In this document: piece by piece, positions 29,064 to 38,557 of the stretch | Numbering within the stretch: position 1 is the first letter of the stretch | How the letters are laid out: the number at the start of each line of letters is the position of its first letter | Origin: Gammaproteobacteria bacterium | Lineage (GTDB): Bacteria > Pseudomonadota > Gammaproteobacteria > DSM-19610 | Length of the DNA stretch: 40,699 nt | Direction: 5' to 3' | Assembly (NCBI GenBank): GCA_030621785.1 | Contig: JAUXGZ010000010.1 | Span: 1-40,699 of the forward strand | Program-made: the position numbers and the translations under genes | The notes under the pieces: model-generated | Databases searched by the model: none | Told to the model about the DNA's origin: nothing | Seen by the model: the letters and a program-made list of their open reading frames with translations, nothing else

Positions 29064-29818
29064 TGCACCGGCGTTTCTATGTATGCCTTGTGCTTGTTAA
29101 TGATCTTCTGATAGGAGCCATCTTTCTTCATGTCTTCCATGGCCTTGTTGAAATCAGCCACAATTTTTGCGTGGTCAGGATTTTGTCGGCTCACACCGAT
29201 CCGCATTCCCTGCACTGCCAGCGGCTGGGACAGAAACACCAGCTCGCTCCTGCGGTTCGGCATGAACTGGTTGATTTCGTAATCCAGCACCCTGGAGTCA
29301 TCCAGGGTAATGTCGATGCGTCCCTGCGTCAGTTTGAGCAGGTTCTGGATCAGGTGCCGCTCGGCAATCTTGATCAGGTTACGGTCCGAATTGAAACGTT
29401 CGTCGTAGGCATAATCAACGACGACACCGATCATCATACCGCTGAGGTCCTCGTATGAATTGTATTCAAAGGGACTCTTTTTTTTCTTCACGAAAACAAT
29501 ACGGTTTTCCAGGTAAGGTTCGCTGAAATCCAGGTATTCGTTACGCTCTTCGCTGTACCAGGGTGTTGCAACCACGTCGTAGACGCCGAGTTTTGCCCCC
29601 TCCAGAATACGCTTCCAGTGTTCCATGGTACCGTAAGGGCTATAACCGGCACGTCGCAGCGCCGTATTCACCAGGTCATTTGCCAGTCCCATTTCCGGCA
29701 AGCCCTGATCGGTATAGGGAGCCCAGGGAGCACTGCCAACCTGGAGAACTTTCTCTGCTGCCACGACCGGTGACAACCCAAGCACTAACAGGAGCCCTGC
29801 AATCCAACGTACGTTCAT
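29060..29818 (-). CDS. Extracellular solute-binding protein, family 3
   Basis: MNVRWIAGLLLVLGLSPVVAAEKVLQVGSAPWAPYTDQGLPEMGLANDLVNTALRRAGY...; no ABC permease or ATPase nearby. Confidence 0.85.
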   Translation of the reverse strand: MNVRWIAGLLLVLGLSPVVAAEKVLQVGSAPWAPYTDQGLPEMGLANDLVNTALRRAGYSPYGTMEHWKRILEGAKLGVYDVVATPWYSEERNEYLDFSEPYLENRIVFVKKKKSPFEYNSYEDLSGMMIGVVVDYAYDERFNSDRNLIKIAERHLIQNLLKLTQGRIDITLDDSRVLDYEINQFMPNRRSELVFLSQPLAVQGMRIGVSRQNPDHAKIVADFNKAMEDMKKDGSYQKIINKHKAYIETPVQ

Positions 29819-29894
29819 TTCGACCAACCTCGCACCAATAAAGACGTTTAAAGCGCAACTATACCCTTTCTCCATGACCGCGACACATGAAATG

Positions 29895-30233
29895 TCACCA
29901 GTGCACGTGCAGCGGGGCCTGCTCCAGCTCATCGATGACCCGGTCAATATCAGGCGCACAGGGAAGCTGCGCGTACACCTCCCATACCCCGTCTGACCTG
30001 GACCAGTACAGCTGCCATTGCGAACCGTCCAGCACCAGTCGAAGCAACTCTTGCCGGTCATCATTCGTCGGATTCCGGTGAGATGCGCGCTCACGCACGA
30101 GTATCAGCGCGTTCTCGCTTTCCTGGCGGCAGCAAAGCACCCCCTGCACATTTCCCGCCTGCGCGTTACGTCGCTGACAGAACGCATCCAGCTGCGTCTG
30201 CGCTCTCCGCAACACCAACGACAGAACGCTCAC
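29895..30233 (-). CDS. DUF3024-like small protein
   Basis: 112 aa with WQLYWSRSDGVWEVYAQLP...DIDRVIDELEQ; overlaps downstream end of DUF523 gene. Confidence 0.6.
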   Translation of the reverse strand: MSVLSLVLRRAQTQLDAFCQRRNAQAGNVQGVLCCRQESENALILVRERASHRNPTNDDRQELLRLVLDGSQWQLYWSRSDGVWEVYAQLPCAPDIDRVIDELEQAPLHVHW

Positions 30234-30805
30234 CCTCTCCCCCCGCGCTGTTCGTGCAGGGCAAACACCGCCCGTAGAAATCTCTCTCTGGTCTCCACGT
30301 CCCGGAAGGCCCGCTCGTCGATGACCGGCAAAGCAGGCAGTCGCTCCCTGATCACAGCCGCGTACAGACCGCTCGCGACTCCCGCGGAACGACCACTGCT
30401 ATCGGTCCACGTCACATCGTCCAGACCGCAACTCGGTGAGCGGCTCTTGAAGATATAACCACTGACTCCCGTCAGTTGCTCTACCTGCTGTCGCGCAAAA
30501 CCGCGTAAACGGGAAGACACATCCAGCCCGGCATCGGCAACCCTGACAGCACGCAGCTGATCTGCTTCACCAACCAGGTGAATGGGTGGACGCGGCACGC
30601 CCAGACCAATCTCGACTTCCGGGCAGATCGCAAACCAGTCCACCTGATTTCCCAACACCTCGGCAACCAGCGCATCGAGCTTGTGTGCTCCGTCATAGCG
30701 CACCGGCCGGCCCAACAGACAGCTGCTGATTGCCAGCAGCGGCCGTGAAGCATCACAGATGCCGGGCACGCTGGTGGCAATTATCGGACTCAACACAGCC
30801 AGCAT
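30230..30805 (-). CDS. DUF523 family protein (start uncertain: ATG 30805 or GTG 30769)
   Basis: LLAISSCLLGRPVRYDGAHK...FAICPEVEIGLGVPRPPIHL...YIFKSRSPSCGL. Confidence 0.88.
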   Translation of the reverse strand: MLAVLSPIIATSVPGICDASRPLLAISSCLLGRPVRYDGAHKLDALVAEVLGNQVDWFAICPEVEIGLGVPRPPIHLVGEADQLRAVRVADAGLDVSSRLRGFARQQVEQLTGVSGYIFKSRSPSCGLDDVTWTDSSGRSAGVASGLYAAVIRERLPALPVIDERAFRDVETRERFLRAVFALHEQRGGRG

Positions 30806-31829
30806 CGTCCCACCCCTGCATATGTCTTTCGAGGAGTTTCGCCAGTGCCTGAATGTGATCTTCTCGATCATTCAGCGCGGGGATATAGGCAAAGTCCTGT
30901 CCACCGGCCGCCAGAAACAGGTCCCGATTCTCTACCGAAATTTCTTCCAGCGTCTCCAGGCAATCGGCGCTGAACCCGGGGCAGACGATATCCACTTTTC
31001 GAATTCCCTGTTTTGCCCAGCTCTTCAGCGTGTAGTCCGCGTACGGCTGCAGCCATTCCTCGCGACCGAAACGCGACTGAAAAGCCAGTTGCCACTGCGC
31101 ATCGTCCAGTTGCAGGGCTCCGGCCAGGTCACGAGCGGTTTTCTGACATTCGCAGAGATACGGGTCACCGGCATCGGTATAGCGTTTCGGAATACCGTGG
31201 AAAGACATCAGCAAACGCTCCGGTGTGCCATTACGGTCCCAGTGTTCGCGCACGCTGGCTGCCAGCGCGTTTATATAACCGGCATCATCATGATAGGTCT
31301 GGATCAGGCGCAGCTCGGGTACCCGGCGCCAGCCCTGCAGGACACGGAATACTTCGTCGTACACCGAAGCCGTGGTAGTCGCCGAGTACTGCGGGTATAG
31401 CGGTAACACCACCAGCCGGCATATCCCTCTGGCACGCAGACTGTCCAGCGCTTCTTCAATTGAGGGCCGGCCGTAACGCATGGCCAGTGCAAGCTCGACC
31501 GACCCCGGCGCACGCTGCTTAAACGCAGCGGCCAGCGCAGTTTCCTGCTGTCTGGATATCGCCAGCAACGGAGAACCCTGTTGCGACCATATCTTGCGAT
31601 ACAGGCGAGCCACCCGTGGCGGGCGGATACGCAGTATCACACCGTGCAGGACCAGCCACCAGGGAACACGCGGGAACTCGACAACCCGTGGATCGTTCAG
31701 AAATTCCGCCAGGTAGCGGCGCACGGCAACCGTTGTAGGCGCATCCGGCGTCCCCAGATTCACCAGCAACACACCCGTGGTGGGTGGCAAACCGGAAGGC
31801 TGGTGCGCTTCGGCCGAATAGCGTGTCAT
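30753..31829 (-). CDS. hemH: Ferrochelatase
   Basis: TGVLLVNLGTPDAPTTVAVRRYLAEFLNDPRVVEFP...LMSFHGIPKRYTDAGDPYLCECQKTA...VDIVCPGFSADCLETLEEI. Confidence 0.96.
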   Translation of the reverse strand: MTRYSAEAHQPSGLPPTTGVLLVNLGTPDAPTTVAVRRYLAEFLNDPRVVEFPRVPWWLVLHGVILRIRPPRVARLYRKIWSQQGSPLLAISRQQETALAAAFKQRAPGSVELALAMRYGRPSIEEALDSLRARGICRLVVLPLYPQYSATTTASVYDEVFRVLQGWRRVPELRLIQTYHDDAGYINALAASVREHWDRNGTPERLLMSFHGIPKRYTDAGDPYLCECQKTARDLAGALQLDDAQWQLAFQSRFGREEWLQPYADYTLKSWAKQGIRKVDIVCPGFSADCLETLEEISVENRDLFLAAGGQDFAYIPALNDREDHIQALAKLLERHMQGWDDAGCVESDNCHQRARHL

Positions 31830-32578
31830 ACGTTTTTCGGCACCGTCAGGCCAACGGCCTGGTAAAGCTGCTGTTTTTCCCTGTGGGTGAGTGGTCGTGC
31901 AGCTCCGCGCCGCAAATCCCGGCCAAGCACGAGTGGTCCGAAACGAATTCGCGACAGACGACTGACCACAACGCCCTGCGACTCCCACAGACGGCGCACC
32001 TCGCGGTTACGCCCTTCCTTGACAATGACATGAAACCAGCGATTGGCGCCACTACCACCGGATTCCTCGACCACCTCGAAGCGAGCCGGACCATCGTCCA
32101 GCAGCACGCCCGCTGTCAGACGCTTCAGCATGTCAAGATTCACGTCGCCGAGAATACGCACCGCATATTCACGCTGGATTTCCTGTGAAGGGTGCATCAG
32201 CCGGTGGGCGAGTTCACCGTCGGTGGTAAAAATCATCAGCCCGGAAGTGCTGATATCCAGTCGCCCCACACCTACCCAGCGCCCGTGCTTCGGTTTGGGC
32301 AATGTCTGGAAAACCGTTTTCCGACCCTCGGGATCCTTGCGGCTGCAAACTTCACCCGCCGGCTTGTGATACATCAGCACCTCGACACAGGACAACTTTT
32401 CCGTATCGATACGCACCGGCTTGCCATCCAGCAGGATTCGTTCCTTGCCGCTGACCTGCAAACCGGGTTCCGCAATCTTGCCGTTTACCTGGATACGACC
32501 TTCCTTGATCCACGCCTCCGCCTTGCGGCGCGAACCTACACCGGCGCGGGCCAGCAATTTTTGCAGTCGTTCCGTCAT
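31826..32578 (-). CDS. rluB: 23S rRNA pseudouridine synthase RluB
   Basis: MTERLQKLLARAGVGSRRKAEAWIKEGRIQVNG (S4 domain), GRLDISTSGLMIFTTDGELAHRLMHPS. Confidence 0.93.
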   Translation of the reverse strand: MTERLQKLLARAGVGSRRKAEAWIKEGRIQVNGKIAEPGLQVSGKERILLDGKPVRIDTEKLSCVEVLMYHKPAGEVCSRKDPEGRKTVFQTLPKPKHGRWVGVGRLDISTSGLMIFTTDGELAHRLMHPSQEIQREYAVRILGDVNLDMLKRLTAGVLLDDGPARFEVVEESGGSGANRWFHVIVKEGRNREVRRLWESQGVVVSRLSRIRFGPLVLGRDLRRGAARPLTHREKQQLYQAVGLTVPKNV

Positions 32579-32594
32579 GGGTATGAAGTGCGGG

Positions 32595-33284
32595 CTAGTG
32601 AATTGTTTCGCTGCTATCCGGCGCGTCCGCTGCCACCGGCACAACTACAGCAGTGTCTGCCTGTGGTACCCCCGGTTCAGCTTCGTCAGCGGCCGGGGCA
32701 GGAACAGTGTCAGCTCCTTCACCGGGCAGGGTCAGTTCCAGCTCCGCATTGATCGAGTCCAGGTCGCGTAACTCCATCAGGGTCGGCAGGTCTGCCAGTC
32801 CCTTCAGATTGAAGTAATCGAGAAAATGTCTCGTAGTTCCATACATAGCCGGCCGGCCGGGAACATCGCGGTGCCCGACAATCCGCACCCATTCGCGTTC
32901 CTGCATGGTTTTCATGATGGAAGTACTGACACTGACGCCACGGATATCCTCGATCTCGCTGCGGGTAACGGGCTGACGGTACGCAATCAGGGCCAGCGTT
33001 TCCAGCAACGCCCGGGTGTATCTGGCCGGTTTTTCCTCGGTCAGACGCGATACCCAGAGCTCCATTTCCTGCCCGACCTGAATCCGCCAGCCGCTGCCGA
33101 CCTCGACAAGTTCCACACCGCGCTCCGCATAATCTTCCTGCAAGGACTCGATCGCGCTGCAAATCTCGTCACGCACGGGCACGGTGTCTGCATCAAAGAT
33201 TTTCAGAATCTGATCAATCGATAACGGTTTCCCGGACGCCAGCAAAACAGCTTCGACGATATTCTTGGTATTCAACTCGCTCAT
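32595..33284 (-). CDS. scpB: Segregation and condensation protein B
   Basis: MSELNTKNIVEAVLLASGKPLSIDQILKIFD...RALLETLALIAYRQPVTRSEIEDIRGVSVSTSIMKTMQEREWVRIVGHRDVPGRPAMYGTT. Confidence 0.95.
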   Translation of the reverse strand: MSELNTKNIVEAVLLASGKPLSIDQILKIFDADTVPVRDEICSAIESLQEDYAERGVELVEVGSGWRIQVGQEMELWVSRLTEEKPARYTRALLETLALIAYRQPVTRSEIEDIRGVSVSTSIMKTMQEREWVRIVGHRDVPGRPAMYGTTRHFLDYFNLKGLADLPTLMELRDLDSINAELELTLPGEGADTVPAPAADEAEPGVPQADTAVVVPVAADAPDSSETIH

Positions 33285-33299
33285 ACGCAGTTCCCGAAT

Positions 33300-34172
33300 T
33301 CAGACCTCTCCGCCGGTGGTCTGCTGTGGAGCCTCTTCCAGCACGGCCGCAGAACCGGCTGCCTTTATATAGATCGGTGCAAAAGGTTCGGACTGCACCA
33401 GCTCAATGAGTGACTCCTTGATTAGTTCCAGTATGGCCAGCAAGGAAACGATAACACCCATGCGACCCTCTTCCCGTTTAAACAGTCGACCAAACTCGGT
33501 GAAGTCCCTGGCATCAATGCTGGACAGAATCGAGGACATGCGCTCGCGCACCGACAAGGGTTCCATTTGTATATGGTGGTGGGTAAACATCTCGGCACGG
33601 GCCATGGCATCCCTTGCCGCCATCAACAACTCCTGCAAAGAGACTTCGGGCGGCTTCACGAGGGTCTGCTTTTCCGGCGCATCCAGTGCAAGCGGGAACA
33701 CGTCACGACCGACTCGTGGAATCGTATCCAGGTCTTCCGCGGCGCGTTTGAAGCGTTCGTACTCCTGCAGACGCCGAATCAACTCGGCACGCGGATCGTC
33801 CTCATCACCTTCCTCGATCGGTCTCGGCAACAACATGCGGGATTTAATCTCTGCCAGCATCGCCGCCATCACCAGGTATTCTGCCGCGAGCTCGAGCCGC
33901 AACTCCTCCATCATGCCAATGTAATCCATATACTGACGGGTGATCTCGGCAATCGGTACTTCGAGGATATCGAGATTCTGGCGCTTGATAAGGTATAGCA
34001 GAAGATCCAGTGGACCCTCGAACGCCTCGAGGAATACCTCCAGTGCATCCGGGGGAATATAGAGATCCTTGGGGAGCGTGGTGACCGCCTCGCCCTGTAC
34101 ATAGGCAAAAGGCATCTCGGCTTGCTGTGGTACCGGTTCGGCCGGGGGTGGCGCCGTTGGTGTTTCGGTCAT
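33300..34172 (-). CDS. scpA: Segregation and condensation protein A
   Basis: FEGPLDLLLYLIKRQNLDILEVPIAEITRQYMDYIGMMEELRLELAAEYLVMAAMLAEIKSRMLLPR; upstream of scpB. Confidence 0.95.
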   Translation of the reverse strand: MTETPTAPPPAEPVPQQAEMPFAYVQGEAVTTLPKDLYIPPDALEVFLEAFEGPLDLLLYLIKRQNLDILEVPIAEITRQYMDYIGMMEELRLELAAEYLVMAAMLAEIKSRMLLPRPIEEGDEDDPRAELIRRLQEYERFKRAAEDLDTIPRVGRDVFPLALDAPEKQTLVKPPEVSLQELLMAARDAMARAEMFTHHHIQMEPLSVRERMSSILSSIDARDFTEFGRLFKREEGRMGVIVSLLAILELIKESLIELVQSEPFAPIYIKAAGSAAVLEEAPQQTTGGEV

Positions 34173-34262
34173 GCGATCAGCTCACGTCGGTAATAGCGCA
34201 TTGTATACGTCTGCCGCTCAGATGAAAACCGCAAACCGGAACATCCGGTAAATATAATTTTA

Positions 34263-35471
34263 TTAATAATTCAAACCAATTACAGATCTTACTTCAAGCA
34301 TTGTCTCATGTGCGATCTCGCGTGCAGCTTCGGCTCCCTGACGCAGTATGTTACGCACCAGCTGTGGATCCTGTTCATATTCAAAGGCGTTTTCGCGGAT
34401 CGGCGCCAGCTCGGCCAGTACCGACTCGATGATGGGCTGCTTGCAATCCAGGCAGCCGATACCTGCAGACGTACACCCTTCCCTCACCCACTGTTGCCGA
34501 CTTTCGTCGGAGTACACTTTGTGCAGCTGGAAAACCGGACAGATATCCGGGTTGCCCGGGTCATCGCGCCGCACCCGCGCCGGATCGGTCGGCATGGTGC
34601 GCAGCTTCCGTTCGATTTCTGCCGGATCATCCCGCAACGCGATGGTATTGCCGTAAGACTTCGACATCTTCTGTCCGTCAAGGCCAGGCATCTTCGACGC
34701 CGGTGTCAACATAGCCTGCGGTTCGGGCAGGATGATCCGGCCACTACCTTCCAGATAGCCGTACAGCCTCTCACGGTCACCCAGCGCCAGATTGGCCTGA
34801 CTCTCCAGCAAGGCCTGCCCGGTCTTCAGTGCCTCGTGGTCGCCCTGCTCCCGGTAGCGCCTGCGCAGGTCGCGATAGACCCGCGCATTTTTTTTGCCCA
34901 TTTTCCGGATCGCGGTGTCGGCCCGCGCCTCGAAATCAGGCTCGCGCCCATAGAAATGATTGAAACGGCGTGCCACTTCCCGGGTCAGCTCCACGTGCGC
35001 AACCTGGTCTTCACCCACCGGCACCAGGCCGGCCTTGTAAATCAGGATATCCGCACTCTGCAACAGCGGGTAGCCGAGAAACCCGTATGTCGCCAGGTCA
35101 CGTTCACGCAACTTCGCCTGCTGGTCCTTGTAGCTGGGTACACGTTCCAGCCAGCCCAGTGGTGTAACCATGGACAGCAGCAGATGCAGTTCAGCATGTT
35201 CCGGGACGTCGGACTGCACGAAGATCTTGGCATTGGCGGGGTTTACACCGGTCGCCAGCCAGTCGATGACCATCTCCATAACGCTGTCACCGATAATGCC
35301 CGGCTCAGCGTAGTGCGTGGTCAGTGCGTGCCAGTCGGCGACAAAGAAATAACTGTCATATTCATGCTGCAGGACAAGCCAGTTCTTCAATACGCCATGG
35401 TAGTGCCCGAGGTGCAGTCGACCCGTTGGCCGCATCCCTGACAACACCCTGTTTTGCGATATGCCCGTCAA
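34263..35471 (-). CDS. trpS: Tryptophanyl-tRNA synthetase (long form, 402 aa)
   Basis: RVLSGMRPTGRLHLGHYHGVLKNW and KMSKSYGNTI signatures. Confidence 0.97.
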   Translation of the reverse strand: MTGISQNRVLSGMRPTGRLHLGHYHGVLKNWLVLQHEYDSYFFVADWHALTTHYAEPGIIGDSVMEMVIDWLATGVNPANAKIFVQSDVPEHAELHLLLSMVTPLGWLERVPSYKDQQAKLRERDLATYGFLGYPLLQSADILIYKAGLVPVGEDQVAHVELTREVARRFNHFYGREPDFEARADTAIRKMGKKNARVYRDLRRRYREQGDHEALKTGQALLESQANLALGDRERLYGYLEGSGRIILPEPQAMLTPASKMPGLDGQKMSKSYGNTIALRDDPAEIERKLRTMPTDPARVRRDDPGNPDICPVFQLHKVYSDESRQQWVREGCTSAGIGCLDCKQPIIESVLAELAPIRENAFEYEQDPQLVRNILRQGAEAAREIAHETMLEVRSVIGLNY

Positions 35472-35477
35472 ACCTTG

Positions 35478-36179
35478 TCACCCCCCCATCAGTGCAAACA
35501 GTACCGTCTGAAAATAATCCGGCTTCATTCCTGCAACCCCCGCCAGCATATCCAGAAAAAAACTCGCAAACGGCCACAGTACCCAGCCCAGCACGCCGGT
35601 CATCAACAGGGCGATCAATATCCAGAAACCGTAGGGCTCTATCCTGGCAAAGCGGTACGACCAGGTCGGCGGCAACAGACCGGTCACGACCCTGCCGCCA
35701 TCCAGCGGCGGAAGTGGCAACAAATTCAGCACCATCAGAATGGTGTTGATGAAAATGCCCGCCACCCCCATGAATAATAACGGCATTGCAATCCAGTTGT
35801 CCGCCGGCAGCCCCAGTACGATGCGTACCAGCAAGGCCCATAGCAAGGCCATCACCAGGTTGGATGCCGGACCCGCCGCCGCCACCCAGGCCATGTCCTG
35901 CTTGGGTCGTCGCAAATTTCGCCAGTCGACCGGCACCGGCTTTGCCCAGCCAAAAACAAACCCGCCAGGCAGCAACAGCATCAGTGCCGGGACCAGGATG
36001 GTACCGACCGGGTCGATATGTTTCAGTGGGTTGAGCGTCAGGCGCCCGAGCATTTCAGCCGTTTTGTCACCGAGCCTGCGCGCCATCAGCCCGTGTGCGG
36101 TTTCATGCACAGTGATTGCCAGCAATACCGGCAACAGCCATGCGGCAATCTTCTGTGCCAGACTAATTTGTAGCATCAA
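35478..36179 (-). CDS. Site-2 protease family (M50) membrane metalloprotease
   Basis: LAITVHETAHGLMARRLGD (HExxH) and NLLPLPPLDGGRV. Confidence 0.93.
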   Translation of the reverse strand: MMLQISLAQKIAAWLLPVLLAITVHETAHGLMARRLGDKTAEMLGRLTLNPLKHIDPVGTILVPALMLLLPGGFVFGWAKPVPVDWRNLRRPKQDMAWVAAAGPASNLVMALLWALLVRIVLGLPADNWIAMPLLFMGVAGIFINTILMVLNLLPLPPLDGGRVVTGLLPPTWSYRFARIEPYGFWILIALLMTGVLGWVLWPFASFFLDMLAGVAGMKPDYFQTVLFALMGG

Positions 36180-36247
36180 TGGAGTATACCTGTTATCACT
36201 TTATGAATCCCCGCGGCCAGGAGCCCGCCCGCCTGACCATTCTGATT

Positions 36248-36865
36248 TCAAAACCCCTGCACCGAACCCTTGCCCTTGCGCACGATTCCCGGCACCGCAT
36301 CCAGCAGGTCGATGACCGTGGTGGGTTCGACACCACAATGCCCGGCATCAATCACCAGGTCGACCTGCTGCTCCAGCTTTTCACGAATTTCCCAGCCATC
36401 GGTTTCGGGAAATTCACCACCCGGCAAAATCAGCGATGAACTCATCAACGGTTGCCCGAGTTCATTCAGCAATGCCGCAACCACCGGATGATCCGGCACC
36501 CGGATACCGACCGTCTTGCGCCGCGGATGCTGCAGTCTGCGCGGCACTTCCTGGGTCGCGCGCAGCAGGAAGGTATAGGGTCCGGGCGTTCTGGCCCGCA
36601 ACAGGCGATAGGCTGAATTATCTACCCGGGCATAGATCGAGATTTCGGAAAGATCCCGGCACACCAAAGTAAAATTGTGTTTCTTGTCCAGCTCACGGAT
36701 ATATCGGATACGCTCTACGGCATTCTGGTCATCCAGACGACAGGCGATCGCGTAGGTCGAGTCGGTAGGCATAACCACCAGCCCGCCTGCCCGGATGATC
36801 TCTGCCGCCTGATGCATCAGCCGCGGCTGTGGATTATCAGGATGAACCTCGAAATACTGGCTCAT
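36248..36865 (-). CDS. yciO: L-threonylcarbamoyladenylate synthase-family protein (Sua5/YciO/YrdC)
   Basis: MSQYFEVHPDNPQPRLMHQAAEIIRAGGLVVMPTDSTYAIACRLDDQNAVERIRYIRELDKKHNFTLVC. Confidence 0.9.
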   Translation of the reverse strand: MSQYFEVHPDNPQPRLMHQAAEIIRAGGLVVMPTDSTYAIACRLDDQNAVERIRYIRELDKKHNFTLVCRDLSEISIYARVDNSAYRLLRARTPGPYTFLLRATQEVPRRLQHPRRKTVGIRVPDHPVVAALLNELGQPLMSSSLILPGGEFPETDGWEIREKLEQQVDLVIDAGHCGVEPTTVIDLLDAVPGIVRKGKGSVQGF

Positions 36866-37731
36866 GCCTCGATTCGCCGGTTCGCAACAGGCCAGGTATC
36901 TGCTTCCCATATCGGTGTGCAACCTTCCGGTAGCCGATGCAACCTGCCCAGTTCGACCCAGGGCTTTTCCGGACCATGGTAGTCGGAGCCGGCAGACGCA
37001 TACAGGCCGTGTTCGCGTGAAACGGCAGCCATACATCTTGCCTCATCCAGCGAGTGACTTCCCGAAACCACCTCCAGACCGGTACCGCCGGCAGCGCGAA
37101 AATCGTCGACCAGCGCCCTGAGCTTGCTGCGCGTCAATCGATAGCGCGCCGGATGCGCAATCACTGCCATGCCTCCCGCCCGCGTAATCCAGCCAACCGC
37201 ATCGGACATCGAGGCCCACTGCCCGTTTACATAACCCGGTTTTCCGTTTACCAGAAATTTCCGGAATACCTCGCGTAGCGAGGAGGCGCGACCGCTATCC
37301 ACCAGAAAATGCGCAAAATGGGTGCGACTGAGAATCGCACCCTTACAGAAATAGTGCGCGCCCTCGAGCGCGCCAGGAATACCCTTCGCCTCCAGCTTGC
37401 GGGCAATTTCCTCCGCTCGCCAGATACGGAATTCCTGTAGCGCTTGCAGGCCCTGCAGCAAGGCCGCGTTATCGGGTTCCACTCCGAGGCCGAGCACATG
37501 GATAGTCATGCCGTGCCAGGTCACCGATATTTCCACACCCGGCACGAGGATTAGGTCTTCGCCAGCCGCCGCCGTGGCTGCCGTCAGTCCGGCCAGCGTG
37601 TCGTGATCTGTAAGCGCCAGCACACCGACGCCCGCAGAACGCGCCCTTCCCACCAGCGTGGTCGGGTCCAGGGTGCCATCGGAAGCCGTCGAATGACTGT
37701 GGAGGTCGTATACGGTACACATCCGAACCAT
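36862..37731 (-). CDS. PHP domain phosphoesterase / RNase AM-type (YciV-like)
   Basis: VYDLHSHSTASDGTLDPTTLVGRARSAGVGVLALTDHDTLAGL; GSDYHGPEKPW. Confidence 0.9.
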   Translation of the reverse strand: MVRMCTVYDLHSHSTASDGTLDPTTLVGRARSAGVGVLALTDHDTLAGLTAATAAAGEDLILVPGVEISVTWHGMTIHVLGLGVEPDNAALLQGLQALQEFRIWRAEEIARKLEAKGIPGALEGAHYFCKGAILSRTHFAHFLVDSGRASSLREVFRKFLVNGKPGYVNGQWASMSDAVGWITRAGGMAVIAHPARYRLTRSKLRALVDDFRAAGGTGLEVVSGSHSLDEARCMAAVSREHGLYASAGSDYHGPEKPWVELGRLHRLPEGCTPIWEADTWPVANRRIEA

Positions 37732-37802
37732 TGTACCGGACGAGGTACCCCGCCGTCAGGCAAGACATGCGGACCAGGATACAATCCGGTACCATTAGCT
37801 CC

Positions 37803-38537
37803 ATGGATGCTCAAAAACCCACCAGCGCGACGCTACAGGAACAACTTGCCGCGCCACTGGCCGCGCTGTCGGAAAGCGAACCGGTAGACGATGATTCGCC
37901 GGATTCCACCCCGTCACAGATCGCTGAAGCTTTTGCCCGGCTGCTGCATGCCATGCGACAGACCGAAGTCAGCTACGTTAACGAGAATCAGGCGGGGCCC
38001 GACGGTGCCTCCGAACTGGGAGAATACGCGATGGAGCTGTTCAGACAGGCGCTGGGCCGGGCTGAGCAGCTTGATCTTGAGGAAGAGCACGCAACACTGC
38101 AGACCGCGGTGATTGTCATGGCTCGCTGGGTAGCCTGCCAGGGTGGCCAGCTGCTGAGCCTGGAAACCGTGGTAGATGCGCTGGCACGGCTTGCTAACCA
38201 GAAGCAGGATCCGGGCGATCTGCTGGCACTGTACCAGATCATGGGCGAAATTATGGATGCGACTGCGGTCGTTATCCGCAAAGATCTGGAAACGACCAAT
38301 CCGGGTCGCCCCTGGCGTATTCTGAATCTGAACCGGGCTATCGTAGCGACACGCACTCATCAGCCGGACATTATGGAGGAGGCATTTGCTCTCCTGAGCG
38401 AACAGTTTCCACAAGACGCACCGGATTTCTTCGCCCAGGGCATGGAACAGATGGACTTGCTGGACTATCCGCCCCATGTGCGGGAAGTCATGGACCGCTA
38501 CTTCAGAAAATGGAGCATCGACCGCTCCCTTCACTAG
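37803..38537 (+). CDS. Conserved hypothetical protein
   Basis: MDAQKPTSATLQEQLAAPLAALSESEPVDDDSPDSTPSQIAEAFARLL...; divergent from the PHP gene and upstream of yciB. Confidence 0.7.
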   Translation: MDAQKPTSATLQEQLAAPLAALSESEPVDDDSPDSTPSQIAEAFARLLHAMRQTEVSYVNENQAGPDGASELGEYAMELFRQALGRAEQLDLEEEHATLQTAVIVMARWVACQGGQLLSLETVVDALARLANQKQDPGDLLALYQIMGEIMDATAVVIRKDLETTNPGRPWRILNLNRAIVATRTHQPDIMEEAFALLSEQFPQDAPDFFAQGMEQMDLLDYPPHVREVMDRYFRKWSIDRSLH

Positions 38538-38557
38538 TTGAAAACCACGACATCATC

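Noticed and set aside
29821-30094. Long N-terminal extension of the SBP ORF
   Set aside because: The clear signal peptide begins at MNVRWIAGLLLVLG (29818); the upstream part is unrelated read-through overlapping the DUF3024-like gene.
34308-35441. 377-aa ORF antisense to trpS
   Set aside because: Shadow frame of a confident trpS CDS; no recognisable domain.
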